DNA from: DAIDKA01 sp963726995
Lineage (GTDB): Bacteria; Pseudomonadota; Gammaproteobacteria; Steroidobacterales; Steroidobacteraceae
Direction: 5' to 3'
DNA length: 64,000 nt
Assembly (NCBI GenBank): GCA_963726995.1
Contig: CAVSEP010000007.1
Coordinates: forward strand, 248,001-312,000
The notes beneath the pieces were generated by a model, which worked only from the letters and a program-made list of their open reading frames with translations, made no database searches and was not told the origin of the DNA. Shown here in pieces: positions 52,205-60,563 of this stretch. The position numbers and the translations under genes are program-made. Position 1 is the stretch's first letter. Each line of letters opens with the position of its first letter.

Positions 52205-52894
52205 ATGGTGCGCGTAGGTGTCGCGACCTTGGCACTGTGCGGCCAATTGGCCGTCGCACAGCGCACGGGGGGACATCAGGGCAGCAGTGCCGCGGGCGGT
52301 ACTCACGCGGCCGCTGGCGCCCACCAGCACATTGACGGGCGCTTCTCGCACAACCAGAGCTATTTCGACCACGGCTATTCGGTGCACAGACCGCCAAGCG
52401 GCAGCGTGGGGGATATTCGTGGCCGCGATGGCGGACGCTATCGATTCCACGGTGGCAACTGGTACCGCTGGGGTGGTGGGGCCTGGGTTGTGTGGGGAGC
52501 GCCGTTCGGCGTGTTCGTTCCGTTCCTGCCACCGTACTTCACGACCGTCTGGTGGTCCGGCATTCCATACTACTATGCAAACGACTCCTACTATCTCTGG
52601 GACGACACGCAGCATCAATACCAAGTTGTCGCCCCGCCGGATGGCATCGAATCCGCGGTCGCCGCGCCGGCTCCCAGCAGCGATCAATTGTTTGCCTACC
52701 CGAAGAACGGCCAGTCAACCGACCAGCAGGCAAAGGATCGCCAGGACTGTGAGCGCTGGGCGGTCGATCAGACGCGCTTCGAACCGAACGCGGACGCAGC
52801 TGGTGCTGCCGATGCGCAGACCGCGCAGAAACACAGCGACTTCATTCGCGCCCAGATGACCTGCCTCGAGGGCAGAGGCTACGCGGTGAGGTAG
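52205..52894 (+). CDS. Exported Gly/Tyr/Trp-rich protein (DUF6515-like)
   Basis: The 229-residue protein starts at ATG 52205 with a signal peptide (MVRVGVATLALCGQLAVAQ). A GH-rich region follows, then an aromatic segment (FHGGNWYRWGGGAWVVWG) and YYYANDSYYLWDDTQHQYQVVAPPDG, the pattern of DUF6515 and related cell-envelope proteins. The C-terminal 70 residues (QDCERWAVDQTRF, MTCLEGRGYAVR) with two Cys are a helical module seen in other exported proteins. The function is unknown. Confidence 0.75.
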   Translation: MVRVGVATLALCGQLAVAQRTGGHQGSSAAGGTHAAAGAHQHIDGRFSHNQSYFDHGYSVHRPPSGSVGDIRGRDGGRYRFHGGNWYRWGGGAWVVWGAPFGVFVPFLPPYFTTVWWSGIPYYYANDSYYLWDDTQHQYQVVAPPDGIESAVAAPAPSSDQLFAYPKNGQSTDQQAKDRQDCERWAVDQTRFEPNADAAGAADAQTAQKHSDFIRAQMTCLEGRGYAVR

Positions 52895-52952
52895 CGTCGC
52901 TCGCAGCGATAGCAGGGACGATGCAGCTCCACCAAGCACTTAGGGAACACAA

Positions 52953-53369
52953 ATGAGTCTTCACGCGAAAACCCCGGAACCTCACACCCCCGACGTAAGA
53001 CCCGTGATGCCGGCGGACTATCCCTACTTCACCAAGAAGCTTCGGACACGCCTGGGCTTGGTCCGCTCGAGCATCATCGAGGCCGTGGCGCGCTCGAGGC
53101 TGGAGCAGGATGGGGCGCTTGCCGACCGGGTTCACGACATGAAGGACGAGGCGTTCGCGGACCTTCTGGTCGAAGTCGATCAGGCCCGGATCTCCCAGGA
53201 AGTAGCGGAGATCAAGGACATCGAAGCGGCCCAGCTGCGCATTCAACAGCAGGAATACGGGCGCTGCCTGGATTGCCGCGCGGCGATCGGGTGGCGGCGC
53301 CTCGACGCGTACCCGACGGCAACGCGCTGCCTCGGCTGCCAGGAACGGTGTGAGCGGTCGCAGGCATGA
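52953..53369 (+). CDS. DksA/TraR-type zinc-finger protein
   Basis: The 138-residue protein has a long helical N-terminus and a C-terminal four-cysteine zinc finger (CLDC then CLGC, 21 residues apart) in the DksA/TraR arrangement. DksA-like proteins bind RNA polymerase through the secondary channel and modify the ppGpp response. The coiled-coil tip acidic pair typical of DksA is not obvious. Its stop overlaps the next start (ATGA at 53366-53369). Confidence 0.85.
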   Translation: MSLHAKTPEPHTPDVRPVMPADYPYFTKKLRTRLGLVRSSIIEAVARSRLEQDGALADRVHDMKDEAFADLLVEVDQARISQEVAEIKDIEAAQLRIQQQEYGRCLDCRAAIGWRRLDAYPTATRCLGCQERCERSQA

Positions 53370-53563
53370 GTACCGGCCTGACGGGCAATACCGACGTACT
53401 TGACGCCCTCATCGCCGACGGTGAGGGAGAAGGCTTCGGCACGCGCTATGACACGGACATCCTGGCGGCTCTGCGTGAACTTCGGGCAATACACAAAAGC
53501 GAATTCGTTTGCTCCCGATGCCTGCTGCGCGAAGCGCAGGATGAGCCGCCCGTACAATTCTAG
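53366..53563 (+). CDS. Small CxxC protein coupled to the DksA-like gene
   Basis: This 65-residue frame starts at an ATG that overlaps the preceding stop (ATGA), a good sign of real translation. It is acidic, helical in the middle, and carries a single CSRC pair near the C-terminus. I recognise no family. It may assist the DksA-like protein. It ends at the edge of the 361-bp spacer with the tRNA remnant. Confidence 0.5.
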   Translation: MSTGLTGNTDVLDALIADGEGEGFGTRYDTDILAALRELRAIHKSEFVCSRCLLREAQDEPPVQF

Positions 53564-53924
53564 ACCCGCCGATTCGGCCACCCCAGGCGCCCCGAACCCG
53601 GTACACGGGTGCGGAATCCGCGGGGAGCGACAACAGATCAAGGACTTACAAGGCATCCTGCGAATCTTACGAATCCAGGCGGCAGCGTTCGCCCCGCTTC
53701 AGACCCGCATGCGGCCGGACCTCTGACGACACGGCAGGAACATGACGGGAGATTTGTCATAGGGCCCCCTGCGCCGCGTATCGAAGTGTGTGCTCCAAAC
53801 GCAAGCGCCGGTCGCGTGTCGGGACTGGGCTAACGTCCCCGTCGGAACCGTCCTACAACGCGCGGCCGACACCGCGCGATGCCGCCGACAAGGCTAAGAT
53901 GGCCATGATTGCGGAGGGCCCCCG
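53564..53924 (+). other. 361-bp spacer with no gene, holding the tRNA remnant
   Basis: I see no convincing gene in this spacer. It holds the degenerate tRNA-Glu 3' copy (53601-53633) near its left end and presumably the promoter of the CHASE3 kinase at its right end. No TACSTAK element and no clear terminator is present. Confidence 0.6.
53601..53633 (+). repeat. Degenerate copy of the tRNA-Glu 3' end (possible att remnant)
   Basis: By eye, 26 of 33 positions match the tRNA-Glu 3' end at 18708-18740 without gaps. The first ten bases (GTACACGGGT) and the block GGGAGCG are identical. The T loop is broken, so it is not a tRNA. Same orientation as the intact tRNA. Confidence 0.55.
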
Positions 53925-55349
53925 ATGAGCACTGGTACTCGCCAGCTATCCATGCTCGCGCTGCTTCTCACGGCGCTGGTCGCGCTGTTTGTCGCGGCTG
54001 AGGCGGGTCAGCGCGACCTCGCCATGGCCAGCCAGCGCGTGGAAATATCGGCGCAGCGCGCGGGCGCGCTGGCCGATCTGCTGCAGCTCATAAGCCAGGC
54101 GGAGAGCAGCCAGCGTGGCTTCATACTGCTCGGCGATCCCGAATACCTGGCGCCGTTCCAGGATTCACTCGCCAAGATTCCCCGGGCACTGCGTAGTCTC
54201 ACCACGCTATTCAGCAGCGCCGATCCGGCCGTGCGCGCGGATATCGATGAGGTCGGACGCCTAAGCCAAGGCAAGCTTGAAGAGATGAAACAGACGCTGG
54301 ATCTGTACCGCACGCACGGCTCCAACACCGCGATCGGCCTGATGCGCACTGATGTGGGCCTGTGGACAATGACGGAAGTTTCCCAGCGGATCCGGAAGAT
54401 CCAGGCGGCCGAATCCGACCAGATGCTGCTGGCGAGCCACAGCTGGCGCAATGACCGGCCGGTGAATCTCGGCATTGCCGTCGCCGTACTGGCGGCCAGC
54501 ATCGTGCTGGTGCTGCTGCTCTACCGCACCGTCGTGGGCTATCTGCGCGGCAAGGAACGGGAGGCCGAGGGCCTCGCGGAACGCGGCGCGGAGCTCGAAT
54601 CACTGGTGAACAGGCGTACCGAGGAGCTCTCGGAACTCTCCAGTCACCTGCAGTCAGTGGCCGAGCAAGAGAAGGCCGCTCTGTCACGGGAACTGCACGA
54701 TGAGCTCGGAGCGCTGCTGGTGGCGGCGCAAATGGATGTCTCGTGGCTGGAAAAACACACGCCGTCGGCGGATCCGCAGGTGCAGTCACATTTCAGGCAG
54801 CTGCGTGAACTCCTGGGCAAGGGGATGAACCTCAAGCGCCGGGTGATCGAGAACCTGCGGCCCAGTCTGCTCGACAATCTCGGCCTGTTGGCGGCGCTGC
54901 GCTGGCAGGTCGCCGAGGCCTGCGAGCGGGCCGGGCTCAGCTGCGTCGAGCACTATCCCGAGCAGGAGTTGATCTTGAACTCGGAGGCATCGATCGCGGT
55001 GTTCCGCATCGTGCAGGAGTCCCTGACCAACATCATCAAGCACGCCCAGGCACGCAACGTCGTGATTGGCATTGAAACCAAGGGCAAGTGGCTGACCGTC
55101 CGCATTGCCGACGACGGCATCGGCTTGCCCACCGGGGGGGCCAGGCGGGCGAGATCGCATGGCATCGCGGCGATGCGACAGCGCGCCCTGGCGTTCGGCG
55201 GTAGCTGGCTCGCCGCACGCCGCGCCGGCGGTGGAACGGAAATCGAAGTCACGTTGCCACTGGAGCGCGTGCTGGCACCGACCCCCGACCTCGCCCCGGC
55301 CCCGGCAGCCGCCGCGAACCGTACGGCCCTGGCGATTTCCAGAAGTTGA
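53925..55349 (+). CDS. CHASE3-containing NarX/DesK-type sensor histidine kinase
   Basis: The 474-residue protein has a first membrane helix (about 8-25), a CHASE3 domain (about 38-165: ESSQRGFILLGDPEYLAPF), a second helix (about 183-202), a coiled coil and a HisKA_3 core with His258 in LSRELHDELGALL. The HATPase follows (VQESLTNIIKHAQA, ADDGIGLP, GIAAMRQRA). An inner-membrane sensor with an extracytoplasmic CHASE3 is predicted. The expected NarL-type partner is not adjacent. The C-terminus is a 30-residue Pro/Ala tail. Confidence 0.92.
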   Translation: MSTGTRQLSMLALLLTALVALFVAAEAGQRDLAMASQRVEISAQRAGALADLLQLISQAESSQRGFILLGDPEYLAPFQDSLAKIPRALRSLTTLFSSADPAVRADIDEVGRLSQGKLEEMKQTLDLYRTHGSNTAIGLMRTDVGLWTMTEVSQRIRKIQAAESDQMLLASHSWRNDRPVNLGIAVAVLAASIVLVLLLYRTVVGYLRGKEREAEGLAERGAELESLVNRRTEELSELSSHLQSVAEQEKAALSRELHDELGALLVAAQMDVSWLEKHTPSADPQVQSHFRQLRELLGKGMNLKRRVIENLRPSLLDNLGLLAALRWQVAEACERAGLSCVEHYPEQELILNSEASIAVFRIVQESLTNIIKHAQARNVVIGIETKGKWLTVRIADDGIGLPTGGARRARSHGIAAMRQRALAFGGSWLAARRAGGGTEIEVTLPLERVLAPTPDLAPAPAAAANRTALAISRS

Positions 55350-55549
55350 CGCTGCGCCGGGCCTGGCAGCGGTCTTTCGCTTGCCTATGGCTGCCTTGAT
55401 CGAGCGCGGAATCGGCCGACACGCGCACGCACGAGCATGCTGCAGGTGCCACTTAACCCTCTGTTCAGGAGTCGCCTTCGGCGGCAACCTATGGCCGGCG
55501 TGCCAGATCTTATTCATCATGTCGGATGTCCATCGACAGGAACAATGAC

Positions 55550-55930
55550 ATGTCGGAACTTGCCGCCATCGAACTGAAGGCCCACCTTCCCGCGCAGAAC
55601 TTCGAGATCTCCAAGCAGTTCTACCAGGATATCGGCTTCACCTTGTGCTGGAGCAACCCCGGCATGGCCTATCTGCATTACGGGCCGCACGGTGAACATG
55701 GCAAGGCTGGTTTTCTGCTGCAGGATTTCTACGTCAAGGAATTCGCGGAAAACCTGCAGATGCACCTGCTCGTGAATGACGTAGATGCCTGGTGGGAGAG
55801 AATAAAACACGTTCCCGACAAGTACGGTGTTGGCGCAGAGCCGCCCGAGGACCGGGAGTGGAAAATGCGCGATTTCGTTCTGTTTGATCCTGCCGGAGTG
55901 CTGTGGCGCATCGCCCAGAGCCTCCCATAG
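55550..55930 (+). CDS. Glyoxalase/bleomycin-resistance (VOC) superfamily protein
   Basis: The 126-residue protein has a VOC fold: AIELKAHLPAQNFEISKQFYQDIGFT, MQMHLLVND-like LQMHLLVNDVDAWWERI and the end MRDFVLFDPAGVLWRIAQS. It starts at ATG 55550 with AGG about 9 nt upstream; an in-frame ATG eight codons earlier has no ribosome site. The metal-ligand pattern is incomplete, so the substrate is unknown. It is alone between the kinase and the subtilase. Confidence 0.82.
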   Translation: MSELAAIELKAHLPAQNFEISKQFYQDIGFTLCWSNPGMAYLHYGPHGEHGKAGFLLQDFYVKEFAENLQMHLLVNDVDAWWERIKHVPDKYGVGAEPPEDREWKMRDFVLFDPAGVLWRIAQSLP

Positions 55931-56050
55931 ACCATCCCTTAGGCGAACTTGCAGCGCGGTCAGTGAACGACGGCCGCCCGGATTTCCGCCCCGCATGAGG
56001 CATGCCCGGGCGCCACTGCCAGTGCGGCACAGGCATCCACGGCCAGAATC

Positions 56051-57307
56051 TCACCGGCCGGTGAGTCCACCCGGTGGGAACGTCCGCAGCAACAAACCGC
56101 GCACCTCGTTGGCCGAAAGATGCGGCCGCTCGGACAGAACCAGGGCGACTATTCCGGAGATTTCCGCAGCCGCCAGGGAACTGCCGGAGGCGAAGTCATA
56201 GTGGCCGCCGGGCACCAGCGTGAGAACGTCGCGACCCGGCGCCAGCAGATGGCGGGGATTTCCGGAACTGTCTTCGGCGGCGTCGACTGCCAGCACTGGC
56301 GTCAGATCCGCCGGAAAACTGCTGTCGCCACCGGCCCGGCCGGACGCGCCCACGAATATGATGCCCTGCGCGGCGCCATGATCCACCAGTCGCGTCAGCA
56401 GCGGGTCGGCGGGTCCGGCCAGACTCATGTTCACGATATCCACGTGTGCCGCGATCGCCGCCTCGAGCGCCTGAGCCAGGGTAAAGCTGTTGCACAGGGC
56501 CGCGCCGCCGGCGCCCGGCTGCCAGCAGGCCTTCAGCGCGATCAGTCGCGCATCGGGTGCCACGCCGACTATGCCGATGCCATTGTCGGCGACCGCGGCA
56601 ATCACCCCGCTGACCTCGGTGCCGTGCATGTCGCGCTGAAAGCGCGAATCATCGGTATCGACGAAGTTGCGCCGGCCAATCACGCGCCCTTTGAGATCCG
56701 GATGCTCGAAATCCACACCCGTGTCGATCACGGCGATCTGCACGCCCGCGCCGCGGGAGTGCTGCTGCGCCGTGACCACGGCCAGTTCGCGCAGTGACAC
56801 CTGCAGCTTTGCGTAAGGATCGTTGTACGGCACCATCACCGGCGCCACGTCCGCCGCGGCGCGCAGCGATTCCGGCGTGGATTCCGTGGTGAATACATTG
56901 AGCGGCTGCACGGACTCGACGCGCCGATCGGTGGCCAGCAGCGAAATCATGGCGGCGCGGGCCATGGCGTCGGGCAACTGGAACATGATGCAGTGAACGT
57001 GCAGCGTGGCAATCGGCCAGGCGGAAACCTCGCGCAATCCGAACTCGCGCTCCAGCGCCCGGGTCTGCTGGCGGGCCGTGGCGGTCACCCCATAGCGGCC
57101 GGCGGCGTCGTAGCCGCGCGGCGTGGATCCCGGGTGGACGGCCTGTGCACTGGATTCATTACGCAAGGTCACCACGATGTAGCGACCGGCATCGGCGCGC
57201 ACTTCCTGGGGGATGGGCTTGGCGCCCAGGGTCGCGGCGGCGGCCGTCGCGAGGCTCAGCAGGCTCGCGAGCAGCACCGCCAGAGCCGTGCGGAACCGCC
57301 GATTCAT
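56051..57307 (-). CDS. Secreted S8 (subtilisin-like) serine protease
   Basis: The 418-residue protein has a signal peptide (about 1-25), a propeptide-like region (about 35-160) and an S8 catalytic domain with the complete triad: Asp in AVIDTGVD, His in DMHGTEVSG and Ser in ASGSSLAAAEISG. The oxyanion Asn is not obvious in the usual place. The start overlaps the anti-sigma stop (ATGA at 57304-57307), so it is co-expressed with the sigma and anti-sigma genes. It is exported to the periplasm or medium. Confidence 0.9.
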   Translation of the reverse strand: MNRRFRTALAVLLASLLSLATAAAATLGAKPIPQEVRADAGRYIVVTLRNESSAQAVHPGSTPRGYDAAGRYGVTATARQQTRALEREFGLREVSAWPIATLHVHCIMFQLPDAMARAAMISLLATDRRVESVQPLNVFTTESTPESLRAAADVAPVMVPYNDPYAKLQVSLRELAVVTAQQHSRGAGVQIAVIDTGVDFEHPDLKGRVIGRRNFVDTDDSRFQRDMHGTEVSGVIAAVADNGIGIVGVAPDARLIALKACWQPGAGGAALCNSFTLAQALEAAIAAHVDIVNMSLAGPADPLLTRLVDHGAAQGIIFVGASGRAGGDSSFPADLTPVLAVDAAEDSSGNPRHLLAPGRDVLTLVPGGHYDFASGSSLAAAEISGIVALVLSERPHLSANEVRGLLLRTFPPGGLTGR

Positions 57308-58014
57308 CTGGACTCGTCAGTCGGGGTGCCGAGCGGCTCCGCAAACAGCACATCGGCGTTGGCGCGCAGCGCCGCCACCCTGCGCTCCACGACGCCCGGC
57401 GTCACTTCCGCGGCCGCAAACCCCAGTGTGTAGACATTCGCATCCGTGGGCCCGTCGATGATGTGCGCGCCGGTCTCGTGCAGGATGGTGCCAAGCCCGC
57501 CCACCGACAGGCCCGATCGGAACACGACGCGAATGCGCGGGTTGTCCCGATAGGACGGTGCCGGCGAAGTCAGTGTGACATAGGCGGAATCGGGGCCCGC
57601 ACTGTGCGCATGCCAGACCCAGGCGCCATAGCCCAGACCCAGTCCCTCGAGCAGCACCGCGGCCGCCAGCCAGCGCGTCGCGCCGCCGGCAATGCGCCGC
57701 CGCGGGCGCGCCTGCGGCATCGGTGCCATGGGCGCGGCACCGCCGGCCGCCAGCGGGCCGGCATCCTCTTCGCTCGCGATGCGCGCCATGAGCTTGCGGA
57801 ACGAGGGATCCGCGGCGAACACCACGGTCGATTCGGCCTGCATGGCTTCGAACAGCCGCACCTGCGCCTGGCAGTCGCGCCGGCATGGGGCGCAGGCATC
57901 CAAGTGTGCGCCCAGCTTTGCCACCTCGCTCGCCTCGAGCGTGCCGTTCACGTACCACGGGATCAGGCCCGCGGCCCATTGGTGCGGATCGACCTCGGAA
58001 AGTTCTCGATACAA
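57304..58014 (-). CDS. Zinc-finger anti-sigma factor with a propeptide-like periplasmic domain
   Basis: The 236-residue protein starts at TTG 58014, with AGGAG 8 nt upstream; no ATG or GTG fits. The zf-HC2 motif is His37-x3-Cys41-x2-Cys44. A single membrane helix (about 118-138) follows. The periplasmic part carries IRVVFRSGLSVGGLGTILHE and a closing ADVLFAEPLG, similar in layout to the prodomain or I9-type inhibitor of subtilases. This suggests it could bind the protease encoded next to it. It lies 17 bp after the sigma gene. Confidence 0.85.
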   Translation of the reverse strand: MYRELSEVDPHQWAAGLIPWYVNGTLEASEVAKLGAHLDACAPCRRDCQAQVRLFEAMQAESTVVFAADPSFRKLMARIASEEDAGPLAAGGAAPMAPMPQARPRRRIAGGATRWLAAAVLLEGLGLGYGAWVWHAHSAGPDSAYVTLTSPAPSYRDNPRIRVVFRSGLSVGGLGTILHETGAHIIDGPTDANVYTLGFAAAEVTPGVVERRVAALRANADVLFAEPLGTPTDESR

Positions 58015-58031
58015 GTGTGCTTCTCCTGAAC

Positions 58032-58610
58032 TTACGGCGTGCCCGCCAGGGCGGTCATCAGACCCTTCAACTTGCGCCGCGCATGGAACATCCGTGTTTT
58101 CACCGTATTGACCGGGCACTGCATGATCACGGAGATCTCCTCGCAGGAGTGCCCCAGGTGATAGGCCAGTTCCAGCACCATGCGCTGCTCGTGGGGCAAT
58201 TTGCCCAGCGCCGCCCCCAGCCATTCCCGCAGCTCGGCCTGCTGCCAGGGCTCCTCCACCTGCTCCGGGGCCTCGGAATCCTCGGCCAGCTGGTCCGGCC
58301 GCACCCGCTTCAGGGTCTTCAGCGCGCGGCGGTAGGCAATGCCGAAAATCCACGTCGACAGCTGCGAGGCGCCCCGAAAGTCCGCGGCGTGCTGCCAGAT
58401 CACCCAGAAAGTGTCATTGATGATCTCTTCAGCTAGATCGTAGCGGGAGGTGAGCCGCATCAGGAAACGGCCCAGGCGCCGGTGATACAGGTGATAGAGC
58501 TCCTGCATGGCCTGGGCATCGCGTGCTGCAATGCGGGCCAGCAACGCCAGTTCCAGCTTGTTTTGGTCAGCGCCCGACCCTGATGGCCGTCGCTCGGAGG
58601 CTTGGTGCAT
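58032..58610 (-). CDS. ECF-type RNA polymerase sigma factor
   Basis: The 192-residue protein has region 2 (QELYHLYHRRLGRFLMRLT, DLAEEIINDTFWVIWQ) and region 4 (LPHEQRMVLELAYHLGHSCEEI, NTVKTRMFHARRKL). There is no region 3. It starts at ATG 58610. The next gene is its anti-sigma factor and the third a secreted protease, so one signal probably controls all three. The promoter of the operon must lie in the 64 bp between it and the TorF-like gene, or further upstream. Confidence 0.92.
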   Translation of the reverse strand: MHQASERRPSGSGADQNKLELALLARIAARDAQAMQELYHLYHRRLGRFLMRLTSRYDLAEEIINDTFWVIWQHAADFRGASQLSTWIFGIAYRRALKTLKRVRPDQLAEDSEAPEQVEEPWQQAELREWLGAALGKLPHEQRMVLELAYHLGHSCEEISVIMQCPVNTVKTRMFHARRKLKGLMTALAGTP

Positions 58611-58674
58611 GTGCGTATGTCCCCGCCCGCAGTTACCGGGTTCAAGGTAGACCGCCCGCCGGAGAGATTTCTTG

Positions 58675-59433
58675 CTAAAACCGCCAGAGCAGCGAAAAGG
58701 ACGCCCGGTTGCCTGCGACATAATCGCCGAAGAGCTGCTCGGCGCGCCGGGAGGTCCAGAAATACCCGGCCTGCGCCTGGACCGGCCCTATGGCGTAGTC
58801 CACCCCGACGTTCCAGTACCCGTAGCCGGTTCCGAAGGGATCCGCGATTTCGTCATATCCGACACCGGTCGAGGCCGAAAGTCCGGCCACCAGGGGCTGG
58901 CGCAGCTGCAAGCCGTAGGTCAGTGCGCGGCGGTCGCGCAGGACCGAATGATTCCAATAGCGCAGCGCATTGGGCGTCCAGGCCACGGTCAGGTAGACCT
59001 GGTCAGACCAGGCCCACTGGCCCTCCAGCGTGTCGTAGTCGTAGCGGCGCCCGGCCAGCGGTTCGATGGTGTACGCGCCACCCGGATAACCATAGTGGGT
59101 GTACGTGAGCGTCGCACTCGAATCGGGGCCCAGATCAAGACTGTAGCCGGCGTAGAGATTGAGCTCCCGGGCCTTGCCGCAATCGGATGATCCCAGGCCC
59201 TGCGAGATCCACGCACCGGCAAAGCCCTCCGTGGGCGAGTGGCCACCGGCGCTGCGATAGTGCAGATCTGCCTGCGCCGCCGGATCACCACAGGTCTGGG
59301 AAATGCCGTGATAGACATCATCGCTGGTCAGCGCCAGGGAACCGCCCAGGTCATCCCATGGCACCCCGGCGGAGGCCGCTTGCGCACCGAGCAGGCTGAG
59401 CATGAGCAGCGGGCGGACACGCGCTATATCCAT
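58675..59433 (-). CDS. TorF-family putative porin
   Basis: The 252-residue protein has a signal peptide (about 1-22) and alternating aromatic beta strands (LALTSDDVYHGISQT, GYFWTSRRAEQLFGD) ending in the outer-membrane terminal Phe (LLWRF). The early SDDVYHGISQT matches the TorF/Gcw_chp family. The substrate is unknown. It sits 32 bp downstream of the cytochrome-porin gene on the same strand. Confidence 0.82.
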   Translation of the reverse strand: MDIARVRPLLMLSLLGAQAASAGVPWDDLGGSLALTSDDVYHGISQTCGDPAAQADLHYRSAGGHSPTEGFAGAWISQGLGSSDCGKARELNLYAGYSLDLGPDSSATLTYTHYGYPGGAYTIEPLAGRRYDYDTLEGQWAWSDQVYLTVAWTPNALRYWNHSVLRDRRALTYGLQLRQPLVAGLSASTGVGYDEIADPFGTGYGYWNVGVDYAIGPVQAQAGYFWTSRRAEQLFGDYVAGNRASFSLLWRF

Positions 59434-59465
59434 CCGGGGAATTTAACGCATTTTTCCCGCCCCGT

Positions 59466-60563
59466 TTAAAAGAACCCATGCAGCTCCAGAAAGTAGAGCC
59501 GGGTGTGCTGGGTATCGATCTGCGGTATCCCATCGTAGTAGCGTACTCCGGCGCGCAGCTGCACGAACTGGATGGGTGTCAGTTCGTAGAGCACGCTCCA
59601 GCGAGTCTGACCGTTGTTCTGCACACTGCGATTCGGATCCAGGTACTCGGCTGTGACCTTGAGGTTGTGGCCCTGCGCGATTCTCCAGTTGCCCTCGAGC
59701 AGGGTCGCGAGCATGCGCCCCTGCTCGGCGCCCAGGCTCTTGTCATCGATGACATCCGCCTCACCCAGCCAGCTGATGGGCCCGGTTCGCAGGCCTGCGA
59801 ATACCCCGTAGGTGCCGCGGCCGCCCCCCAGCTTGTCGTTGTAGTTGGCGGCCAGGCCCACCCGCCAGATTGACTCGACGTAGGAGACCTGGCTGCTGAA
59901 CTGCTTGCGCGAGTCGGATACGGGCCCGCCGGCCGTGCCGTTGCTCACATCCAGCTGCGCGTCCCAGTGCCCGTGCAGCCAGCCGAACTCGACCGCATTG
60001 TCGGGCGTGGTCATGTTGATGCCGCTCGCCTGGCGCACGAAGGCGCTCTGATCCTGCAATCGCCAGCCGAACGGCAGGTACATCTGGCCCGCCTTCAGAT
60101 ACCAGTCGTGATCGGCCGACCAGTACAGTGCATAGGCCTCGCGATTCAGGGCGCCACCCGGGGCGACCTGCTCATCCACATACACCAGCAGTCGCTCGGG
60201 AATGACCTGCGCCTCCAGATACACCCGTGCCTGTTCAAGCTGGAACTGCGAAATCGTCTTGGTATGCGGCACCTGCGTGGCCAGCGCCTCGCTGCGCAGG
60301 TCGCCGCCCAGACGCAGGAAACCAGTGAGATTGCCGTTCCACATGTCGGTCCCGGTATCCAGGTGCTTGGCCGGCAGTGCCGTCTGGGCGAACACATCGC
60401 CATAGACCCCACGCAGGCCGCCACCGGTGGGATTCACGTGGCACTGGGTGCACTTCAGACCCGTTTGCACGGCCAGATAAGGCTCCGCGTAGGCGCAGCC
60501 GGCGCCCAGCGACACAATTGCCAGCAGGCAACGCGCGGCCATCGATACCCATTGCTTGCTCAT
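59466..60563 (-). CDS. Monoheme cytochrome-porin fusion (Cyc2-like layout)
   Basis: The 365-residue protein has a signal peptide (about 1-26), immediately a heme site CTQCH (Cys38, Cys41, His42) in a GLKCTQCHVNPTGGG context, and then a beta-barrel porin to the terminal Phe-Phe. This fused layout is that of Cyc2-type iron-oxidising cytochromes, though the sequence is not a close Cyc2 and this GGG variant occurs more widely. It is probably in the outer membrane, moving electrons across it. The ATG directly follows the stop (TAG) of the upstream cytochrome-like lipoprotein gene. Confidence 0.8.
   Translation of the reverse strand: MSKQWVSMAARCLLAIVSLGAGCAYAEPYLAVQTGLKCTQCHVNPTGGGLRGVYGDVFAQTALPAKHLDTGTDMWNGNLTGFLRLGGDLRSEALATQVPHTKTISQFQLEQARVYLEAQVIPERLLVYVDEQVAPGGALNREAYALYWSADHDWYLKAGQMYLPFGWRLQDQSAFVRQASGINMTTPDNAVEFGWLHGHWDAQLDVSNGTAGGPVSDSRKQFSSQVSYVESIWRVGLAANYNDKLGGGRGTYGVFAGLRTGPISWLGEADVIDDKSLGAEQGRMLATLLEGNWRIAQGHNLKVTAEYLDPNRSVQNNGQTRWSVLYELTPIQFVQLRAGVRYYDGIPQIDTQHTRLYFLELHGFF

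Larger units (their letters stand above)
18740..53633. mobile_element. Putative old genomic island between tRNA-Glu and its degenerate 3' copy
   Basis: The block between the tRNA-Glu gene and the tRNA-like remnant at 53601-53633 holds nearly all stress and low-oxygen genes of the window and nearly all copies of the shared TACSTAK promoter element. A tRNA 3' end at one side and a decayed copy at the other is the classic footprint of site-specific integration. No integrase, transposase or conjugation gene is visible inside, so if it is an island it is old and immobile. The boundaries are inference. Confidence 0.3.

Noticed and set aside
18820..53563. FNR/Anr boxes (TTGAT-N4-ATCAA) as an alternative explanation for the low-oxygen genes
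   Set aside because: I looked in the main promoter regions and saw no good match; a full scan was not possible by eye.
18740..53633. Integrase, transposase or CRISPR array
   Set aside because: No product of that kind and no regular direct-repeat array was seen, which weakens the island idea but does not exclude an old one.
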